Origin: Terriglobales bacterium
GTDB taxonomy: Bacteria > Acidobacteriota > Terriglobia > Terriglobales > Acidobacteriaceae
Direction: 5' to 3'
Length of the DNA: 47,267 nt
Assembly (NCBI GenBank): GCA_035764005.1
Contig: DASTZZ010000117.1
Coordinates: 1 to 47,267, forward strand
The position numbers and the translations under genes are program-made. The notes beneath the pieces are model-generated. The model was not told where the DNA came from. It was given only the letters and a program-made list of their open reading frames with translations, and did not search any database. Positions 41,814-47,267 of this stretch are shown piece by piece (the first letter of the stretch is position 1; every line of letters starts with the position of its first letter).

Positions 41814-43063
41814 TCCAACCTGATTCGATCTACGTTGTCCCAGCGCGACATGTCGGAGAGGATTACCTGATCGCCCTCGTTCAGTCCGCCGAGAATTTCT
41901 ACTGCATTTACTGAGCTGCGTCCTAACTTCACGGTCACGCGCGTTGCGCCTTTGCCGTCAGGATCGAGCTTGAACATGCTTACGGTGCTGTTTTCCTGGC
42001 CGAAGGCCGGACGTCCTACGTACTCGACATTCGCGAGGCGATCGAGATCGATGGTCCCATCGACGCTCAGGTCGGGACGCTCGCCCGGTGCGTGGCCGTC
42101 GAGTTTTACGTCGACTGTAACCGTTCCGTTGATCACCGCCGGGTCGATGCGCATGACCGTACCGTCAATCAGTCCGTTGTGCGTATCGATCGATGCGGGC
42201 TGGCCGAAGGTGATGTCCTTCGATTGCGTCTCAGCGATCTTCAATTCCGCTTTCAAATGGGTAGGATCGACTACTTTCGCAATGTTCGTGCCTGCGGTGA
42301 CGCGCTGTCCTTCAACTACGGGAACTTCCGTGAGCACGCCATCGATACCGGCGCGGACATGCAGCGCGTCGAGCTGCTTCTTCTTCAGCTCGTAAAGGGC
42401 TCTCAGTTCGTCGATCTTCGCCTGTTGCACTGCCAATTGAGACGCGACAGACTTGGTATTGATAGCAACTCTTTCTTCTTCAATTTGATTTCTTGTAGCC
42501 AGCTCCTGGGCATGGCCTTCGGAACTCTCCAGTGCCTGACCGGAAATCACGCCTAACTTGGCCAGTTGAGAGTCGATTCGCGCTTTAGTTTTGGCATCGC
42601 TGTAATCAGCACTCACGGTCGCGGCATTGGAGCGCTGAGTCATTAGGTCGCTTTGGACCTTTACTTCCAGGTTCTTGTAGTCGGCTTCGGCGGCTTTAAG
42701 CTGGAGTTCGGCGTCCTTAGCTGCCTGTTCCGTCACCGGATCGCTCAGGTCCATGATGATGGTATCGGCTTTTACCTGGGTGCCAGGGAGAATGCGCCGA
42801 CGCTCGACGGTGGCGTCCGTGAGGGCCGAAATAGAGCGAATATCGACGGGAACCAGGGTGCCGAGGCCGCGGACTTGGCGGATCATGGGGCCGCGCTTGA
42901 CAGTGTCAGTCCAGATGGTGGAGCGCTCGACGGTGGGCGCGGCAGGCTTCAGCCGGGACAAGCCTAACGTGACGCCGGCGATAAAAATGATGGCTAATGC
43001 TGAAAGAATGATGCGGCGCTTGCGCTTCGCGGCCGCTACACTCGCTGATCTCTGTATATCCAT
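41810..43063 (-). CDS. HlyD/MacA-like periplasmic adaptor (membrane fusion) protein
   Basis: 417 residues. A basic N-terminus (AAAKRKRRIILSALAIIFIA) with one membrane segment (about residues 17-35) anchors it. The first lipoyl half follows (VRGLGTLVPVDIRSISALTD, ATVERRRILPGTQVKADTII), then a long alpha-hairpin coiled coil (about 110-235, AAKDAELQLKAAEADYKN..EERVAINTKSVASQLAVQQAKI). The second lipoyl half (LHVRAGIDGVLTEVPVVEGQ) and beta-barrel and proximal domains complete it (KLGRSSVNAVEILGGLNEGD). Such adaptors bridge an inner-membrane transporter and an outer-membrane channel. It heads the minus-strand cluster with the ATPase and five permeases. No TolC-like gene is in the window. No clear ribosome site; a short palindrome (GCACTACTAGTGC) lies just before the ATG. 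Confidence 0.92.
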   Translation of the reverse strand: MDIQRSASVAAAKRKRRIILSALAIIFIAGVTLGLSRLKPAAPTVERSTIWTDTVKRGPMIRQVRGLGTLVPVDIRSISALTDATVERRRILPGTQVKADTIIMDLSDPVTEQAAKDAELQLKAAEADYKNLEVKVQSDLMTQRSNAATVSADYSDAKTKARIDSQLAKLGVISGQALESSEGHAQELATRNQIEEERVAINTKSVASQLAVQQAKIDELRALYELKKKQLDALHVRAGIDGVLTEVPVVEGQRVTAGTNIAKVVDPTHLKAELKIAETQSKDITFGQPASIDTHNGLIDGTVMRIDPAVINGTVTVDVKLDGHAPGERPDLSVDGTIDLDRLANVEYVGRPAFGQENSTVSMFKLDPDGKGATRVTVKLGRSSVNAVEILGGLNEGDQVILSDMSRWDNVDRIRLE

Positions 43064-43859
43064 GACTACGCACTACTAGTGCGCTTCGCCTGCCAAAAGG
43101 TTTTCTTCTGTAACTAATTGAAAACTTTTGCCTTATTTCCTGCATTTCGCAGCCTTCGGGTGGGGCTTGTGTTCACGCCTGAATGAAAATGTCCGAAAAT
43201 GAACAGAGGTGTTGGGCTGCGAAACTTAGCTGTCCGTCCGTGAAATCCTGTCGGCGGACTTGCCGGAGCCAACCTATCAAGGGCCAGACGAGGCCCTTCA
43301 ACTCGGCTCAAAGACCCACGTTGTTGTCTCAGAAAGCCTTCCTGCTGCGCCCAAAAAAAGCCAAACCCACAGTGAGGGCCAGGATCCGTGTGATTCCCTG
43401 TTGTTTACCCTGTTCTTTCCCTGCTCGGCAACTCGACCTGCCCATTTTGGGCAGAATTATGTAACATGGGCGTTCGTTGGAGTTACGCTGTTTTTTACGC
43501 TGAACAATACCCTGTAATTTCCGGTATCAGGGTAAGAACAGTGTAAAGGGCCCTTACCCAAAAGCCTGGTTTGCGGCCTCCCAGCTTGCCCTGAGGAGCA
43601 ATCCCGTCACCGTATAGCCGCATTCATTGCGCCAAAAAACTGAGACAAAATGTCTCTTTCGGCGCAAATCCCAATAACATTCATATTTTCATCTACTTAC
43701 ATCGACTTTAATCAATTGATCCCACGGTTCGGCCAGACGAAGTGTCGCAATTAAGTGGCCTGACAATCTTTGTCACTCGATAGAAAACAAGCCACTTATC
43801 TATTTCCACAGGTCTGGTTTCCGGCGTGCACTATACGACGGCGAGGTTAAGTCACCACT
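43064..43859. other. Long intergenic region with hairpins between transporter cluster and protease module
   Basis: About 800 bases with no convincing gene. It holds CCCTG-type direct repeats (near 43398-43430: CCCTGTTGTTTACCCTGTTC). A compound hairpin lies at 43627-43667 (TTGCGCC..GGCGCAA around GAGACA AAA TGTCTC), and there is a TAAGTGGC/GCCACTTA pair in about 43750-43800. The divergent transporter and protease promoters must lie here but were not identified with confidence. Confidence 0.5.
43627..43667. repeat. Compound hairpin
   Basis: The outer stem is TTGCGCC (43627-43633) with GGCGCAA (43661-43667), and the inner stem is GAGACA (43642-43647) with TGTCTC (43651-43656). The T/A-rich internal loops are asymmetric. 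It is candidate RNA structure or a binding site, since no gene abuts it as a terminator would require. Confidence 0.55.
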
Positions 43860-43988
43860 ATGTCCAAGTGCAGCAAAACCATCGTCTTCGTGCTCAGCCT
43901 GATGGCTGTCATGGCTGGGTTCAACCTTTCCTCCCCTCAAGTAAAGCACGTGCTTAGCACGGTTGCCTCCGCCGTGTGGGGCTCCTAA
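43860..43988 (+). CDS. Possible 42-residue secreted peptide ending in AVWGS
   Basis: ATG at 43860, TAA at 43986-43988. The peptide starts MSKCSKTIVFVLSLMAVMAG, a short basic head plus hydrophobic segment like a signal peptide, and ends STVASAVWGS. The VWG near its end recalls the VVWGQ repeats of the protease encoded 110 bases downstream. A GAGG lies 13 bases before the ATG, too far to be convincing. It is unrecognised and could be chance, but the position, signal-like start and shared motif make it worth recording. Confidence 0.4.
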   Translation: MSKCSKTIVFVLSLMAVMAGFNLSSPQVKHVLSTVASAVWGS

Positions 43989-44098
43989 GCATGGACTTTG
44001 CGATAAACCGCGCAAGAGATGAATGGCGCGGAGCAAGTGAAAGTGAACCTCCCCAGAGCTTCACAAAATTTGCAGGGAGTTTAAGAAAGAGAACCCTA

Positions 44099-45979
44099 AT
44101 GAAACCGCATACGAAAACGAAAGGTGCAGTAGGCCAGTTCTGGCGCTTGCACCTGGTCGCCGCGATGCTGCTAGTTTTCGCGACAGCAGCGTTCGCAGCT
44201 CCAGGAAAGGGCAAGTACGGGCCGAAAGCTGCGCCGGACCTCGACGGGTTTACGGTGAATGCGGACGGTACAGTCAGCGTGATCGTCCAGCTTGCGCCGA
44301 ATACCCCTCCAGGGCAGGTCAAGCAATTCGCCCGCAGTATCAACCGAAATCTCAACGGAATTAATGCAGTAGCTGCCAATGTCCCGGTGGACGAATTGGA
44401 GAAGCTGCTGTCTAAGGGTTGGGTAAAGTATGTATCGCCCGACCGTCCGAACAAGTCGGCTTGGGACGACGCTCCTGAGCCAGTTAACGACCAGCAGGCG
44501 CGCCAAAGCTTCGGCGTTGACGGAACTGGAATCGGCATCGCGGTCATCGATAGTGGTGTCTATCAGCACGATGATCTGCAGACCGCGGACATGAAGTCTT
44601 CGCGCGTCGTGTACAGCGAAAGCTTCGTGCCGGGAGATCCCAGCACCAACGACGCATACGGACACGGCACACACGTCGCCGGAATTCTGGCCGGAGACGG
44701 TCACGACTCGGCTGGCCGCTTCTTCGGTGTCGCGCCGAACGCCAACATCATCAACCTGCGCGTACTCGACGCCAATGGCGTCGGCTCCGATAGCCAAGTG
44801 ATTGCGGCTATCAATCGCGCCATCCAGTTGAAGGGTCAGTACAACATCCGCGTGATCAACCTCTCACTCGGACGTCCGGTGTATGAGTCCTACACGCTTG
44901 ATCCTCTCTGCCAGGCAGTGGAAGCCGCTTGGCAGCAGGGAATCGTCGTCGTGGTAGCGGCCGGCAATATGGGTCGTGACAACAGCTTCGGCGAGCAGGG
45001 CTATGCAACCATCGAAGCGCCCGGCAATGATCCGAACGTGATTACGGTCGGCGCAATGAGCCCGCAGGGAACCTGGACGCGCACTGACGACATCGTCTCC
45101 AGCTACAGCTCGAAGGGTCCCTCGTTGCTTGACCACATCCTGAAGCCGGACATTATGGCTCCAGGCAACAAGATCACTTCTCTGCTTTCGCCTGGGTCGA
45201 CCTTGAGCCAGATCGCTCCTTTGACAGCGGTCATTAAGCCGACGCAGCTCTCGTGGCTTTGCGATGTATTCACTGGTCAAACCAGTTGCGGCGCAACTTC
45301 GCCTGGTCCGCAATATCTGCAGTTGAGCGGAACCAGCATGGCAACGCCTGTAGTCGCCGGTGGCGCTGCGCTGATGATCCAGAGCAATCCGAATATCACG
45401 CCCGACACCATCAAGTTGCGTTTGATGAAGACGGCGTGGAAGGGCTATCCGGCCCGCGGCAACAGCTGGGGACGCGATGTATGGGGCAATACGTACCTAT
45501 CGCAATACGACGCCTTCACCATCGGTTCTGGATATCTTGATATCCAAGCCGCTATGGGTGACAGCAGCGTCGCCAACGGTGGTGCGACTTCGCCCACGGT
45601 AGTCTTCAACCCGCTCACCAAGACCGCGACGCTGGTCAACGGCACCTCGGTCGTTTGGGGACAGAGCGTGGTGTGGGGCCAAAGCCCGCTGTTCGCTGAC
45701 TCAGTTGTTTGGGGTCAGTTTACGGTTGATGCCACGGCTGTGGTCTGGGGCAACTCGGTAGTCTGGGGACAGTACGGCACCGATGCCTGCAGCATGGTTT
45801 GGGGCCAGAGCGTGGTTTGGGGTCAGCTCAGCGATGCTCTTAACGCTCTGAGTGATGGCGATCCTGGTGACGCCAGCGACGCCGATACTACGGACTCAGG
45901 TGGCACGATCACTGATTCCGACACAGTCAATCCACCCGATTCGAGCACGACTACGAGCACGACGGGAGGTACGCTGTGA
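44099..45979 (+). CDS. Secreted S8 (subtilisin-like) serine protease with C-terminal VVWGQ repeats
   Basis: 626 residues from the ATG at 44099, chosen because it begins the signal peptide (FWRLHLVAAMLLVFATAAFA); a frame back to 43976 adds unrelated sequence. Residues about 45-125 form an I9-type propeptide (TVSVIVQLAPNTPPGQVKQF). The protease domain has Asp151 (IAVIDSGVYQ), His189 (YGHGTHVAGILAG) and Ser413 (LSGTSMATPVVAGGA), with SNP-type oxyanion surroundings VVVAAGNMG. Residues about 516-577 hold seven VWG[QN] units (SVVWGQSVVWGQ, AVVWGNSVVWGQ, SMVWGQSVVWGQ), and a Ser/Thr/Asp-rich tail follows. The substrate is unknown. Its stop overlaps the GTG of the next gene by four bases. Confidence 0.93.
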   Translation: MKPHTKTKGAVGQFWRLHLVAAMLLVFATAAFAAPGKGKYGPKAAPDLDGFTVNADGTVSVIVQLAPNTPPGQVKQFARSINRNLNGINAVAANVPVDELEKLLSKGWVKYVSPDRPNKSAWDDAPEPVNDQQARQSFGVDGTGIGIAVIDSGVYQHDDLQTADMKSSRVVYSESFVPGDPSTNDAYGHGTHVAGILAGDGHDSAGRFFGVAPNANIINLRVLDANGVGSDSQVIAAINRAIQLKGQYNIRVINLSLGRPVYESYTLDPLCQAVEAAWQQGIVVVVAAGNMGRDNSFGEQGYATIEAPGNDPNVITVGAMSPQGTWTRTDDIVSSYSSKGPSLLDHILKPDIMAPGNKITSLLSPGSTLSQIAPLTAVIKPTQLSWLCDVFTGQTSCGATSPGPQYLQLSGTSMATPVVAGGAALMIQSNPNITPDTIKLRLMKTAWKGYPARGNSWGRDVWGNTYLSQYDAFTIGSGYLDIQAAMGDSSVANGGATSPTVVFNPLTKTATLVNGTSVVWGQSVVWGQSPLFADSVVWGQFTVDATAVVWGNSVVWGQYGTDACSMVWGQSVVWGQLSDALNALSDGDPGDASDADTTDSGGTITDSDTVNPPDSSTTTSTTGGTL

Positions 45980-46704
45980 AAACCTCAGCTAAGATTTTCG
46001 TCGCTCTAGTCGTCCTGTCAGGACTCGCAGTTTTGGTAGAAGCGGTCCTGCATGCACACTCGGCTGATCACGTCCGCGTTGCTTCATTCCTGATCGTGGC
46101 GTGTTTGGCGGCGCGGCTGAAAGTTAAGCTGCCGGGTCTGACAGGACGCATGTCGGTAAACCTGCCGTTCATCCTGGTCGCAGCGGCCGAGATGAGCTCG
46201 TCGGAAGCGCTAGCAGTTGCCTGCTTCTCGACGTTCGTGCAGTGCTTGCCGCACGCAACGCAAAAATTCAACACGGTTCAGGCCGTGTTCAACTTCGCCA
46301 ATATGGCGCTGGCTGTTGCCGCAACACGATTCATCTTCGGCTTCCCGCCCTTCAATAACGCTGTCCCGTCACATGCGTTATTGTTGGCGCTGGCCGCTGC
46401 TGGATTCTTCGTGGTCAACACTGTGCCGGTGGCGATCGTAATTTCACTCACCGAAGCCAAGAACGCCCTGAAGGTGTGGGGACACATCTTCCAGCTCTCG
46501 TTCCCGTACTTCGTCGCCAGCGCCGCAATCGCCGGACTGGTGCTCGCAGCTACGGCGGAGATCGGCTGGCAGGTTCCGCTCTTCGTGCTGCCTGTGATGT
46601 TCGGAGTCTTCCACTCCTATAAGCACTACTTCAGTGGTGCTAAGGAGACGGCTCCGGCTCCTGCGGTGGTTGCGTCACGTGCAGCCACAGCTACGGGAGA
46701 CTAA
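45976..46704 (+). CDS. Multi-spanning membrane protein coupled to the S8 protease
   Basis: 242 residues starting at a GTG that overlaps the protease stop (GTGA), so translation is coupled. It has roughly six to seven hydrophobic helices: KIFVALVVLSGLAVLVEAVL, RVASFLIVACLAARL, VNLPFILVAAAEM, FNFANMALAVAATRFIF, ALLLALAAAGFFVVNTVPVA, FVASAAIAGLVLAATAEIG and PLFVLPVMFGVFHSYKHYF. It looks like the membrane sensor half found ahead of GGDEF or kinase domains in some proteins, but here it stands alone with a short Ala-rich tail. No catalytic motif was seen. I infer a partner of the protease (anchor, sensor or substrate), since they share one transcript that ends in a strong terminator. Confidence 0.75.
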   Translation: MKTSAKIFVALVVLSGLAVLVEAVLHAHSADHVRVASFLIVACLAARLKVKLPGLTGRMSVNLPFILVAAAEMSSSEALAVACFSTFVQCLPHATQKFNTVQAVFNFANMALAVAATRFIFGFPPFNNAVPSHALLLALAAAGFFVVNTVPVAIVISLTEAKNALKVWGHIFQLSFPYFVASAAIAGLVLAATAEIGWQVPLFVLPVMFGVFHSYKHYFSGAKETAPAPAVVASRAATATGD

Positions 46705-46735
46705 CTTCTCGACGGTTTCATTCTCGGTTGCTTGT

Positions 46736-46776
46736 ACCGGCTGTGCCTTTTTGGGGGAGGCGCAGCCGGTTTTTTA
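46736..46776 (+). terminator. Intrinsic terminator of the protease module
   Basis: ACCGGCTG and CAGCCGGT form the stem (about 46736-46743 and 46763-46770), with a GCC/GGC extension and a T/G-rich loop, followed by TTTTTTAT. Strong and well placed 32 bases behind the coupled membrane gene. Confidence 0.88.
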
Positions 46777-46797
46777 TTTGCTTCAGGAGCACGCAGC

Positions 46798-47267
46798 CTA
46801 GTTAGCCAGAGCAGCGATTGTTTTCTGCGAGGACTCTTCATTGTCCACGTTCAGTCCCGTCTTCGATCTGTCGATCTGACGCAGGAGTCCGGTTAGCACC
46901 TTCCCTGGCCCCACTTCCACGAAGCGTTCCACACCGCTCCCAATAAGAAGCTGGATGGAGCGCACCCACTGCACGGCTCCAGTCACCTGACGGATAAGAG
47001 CGTCGCGAGCCACATCGCCACCCTTCACAAACTTTGCATCGACGTTTGTGGCGACGGGAACGGCTGGCGTCCCGAAGTGCAGATTGCGAAGATCCTGGGC
47101 AAGCCGGTCCTGCGCCGGTTGCATGAGCGAGCAATGGAAGGGAGCGCTGACCGGCAGCATCACGGCGCGCTTGGCGCCTTTTTGTTTCGCCAATTCTGCC
47201 GCGCGCTCCACCGCAGCTTTGCTGCCGGAAATCACAATCTGATCTGGAGAGTTGATATTCGCCGGCG
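46798..47267 (-). CDS. fabD: Malonyl-CoA:ACP transacylase, C-terminal part (continues past the right edge)
   Basis: About 156 codons; the frame stays open to the window edge, where it reads PANINSPDQIVISG, a FabD hallmark. The catalytic histidine is in APFHCSLMQPA, and the serine-containing motif lies outside the window. Later blocks are PVATNVDAKFV, LIRQVTGAVQWVRSIQLLI and FVEVGPGKVLTGLLRQI. The enzyme loads malonyl groups onto acyl carrier protein in fatty-acid synthesis. Its 3' end faces the protease module, whose terminator lies between them. The internal start at 47235 is not the real one. Confidence 0.94.
   Translation of the reverse strand, partial: PANINSPDQIVISGSKAAVERAAELAKQKGAKRAVMLPVSAPFHCSLMQPAQDRLAQDLRNLHFGTPAVPVATNVDAKFVKGGDVARDALIRQVTGAVQWVRSIQLLIGSGVERFVEVGPGKVLTGLLRQIDRSKTGLNVDNEESSQKTIAALAN

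Overview
The window looks like a chromosomal segment of an acidobacterium (Acidobacteriota, probably a Terriglobia-type soil organism). The evidence is moderately high GC, five tandem genes of the double-length MacB/FtsX permease family typical of that phylum (ADOP), plant-polymer hydrolases, a TonB receptor with a carboxypeptidase-like N-terminal domain, an S8 protease with VVWGQ repeats, and many copies of dispersed palindromic repeats beginning GTCATTCCGA. No rRNA, tRNA, CRISPR array, transposase or phage gene was seen.

Layout. 1-2012: the 3' end of murQ (cell-wall recycling) and complete murA (peptidoglycan synthesis). 2013-3359: a gene-poor stretch packed with repeats (a 260-bp nested palindrome, a 22-bp-period GTTAAC array, a double ATGAGATATCTCAT dyad), then a hairpin leader. 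3360-6984: glycolytic genes gapA-pgk and tpiA, with a small inverted gene for a kinase-like membrane protein between pgk and tpiA. 7151-11594: divergent secreted carbohydrate enzymes, a GH105 unsaturated glycuronyl hydrolase and a GH10 xylanase with three carbohydrate-binding modules. 11699-16593 (minus): an overlapping operon of a cystathionine gamma-synthase-like gene, a fused aspartokinase-homoserine dehydrogenase and a cystathionine beta-lyase-like gene, followed by an Ig-like lipoprotein gene. A leader with a 25-codon Met/Thr-rich ORF and switchable RNA stems precedes the operon. 16979-20490: a LytTR regulator and mutS, divergent. 20657-23118: promoter, cobalamin riboswitch and TonB-dependent receptor. 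23233-24998 (minus): an unknown membrane protein and an isocitrate-lyase/PEP-mutase superfamily enzyme. 25358-27852: an MltD-like lytic transglycosylase with LysM repeats, and a histone-H1-like protein with a near-consensus promoter. 27945-43063 (minus): an export-type transporter cluster of an HlyD/MacA-like adaptor, a MacB/LolD-type ATPase and five ADOP permeases. 43860-46704: a small secreted-type ORF, the S8 protease and a translationally coupled multi-TM protein, closed by a strong terminator. 46798-47267 (minus): the C-terminal part of fabD.

How the genes may work together. The met operon would take aspartate through aspartyl phosphate and homoserine steps, then through cystathionine to homocysteine. 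Its aspartokinase has no ACT (allosteric) domain, so control may have moved to the leader RNA, whose short ORF places three Met codons inside mutually exclusive stems. I consider this leader the best candidate here for an undescribed regulatory system. Second best is the S8 protease / VVWGQ repeat / coupled membrane protein module. Third is the cluster of five normally orphan ADOP permeases beside a matching ATPase and adaptor, with palindromic repeats placed next to start codons.
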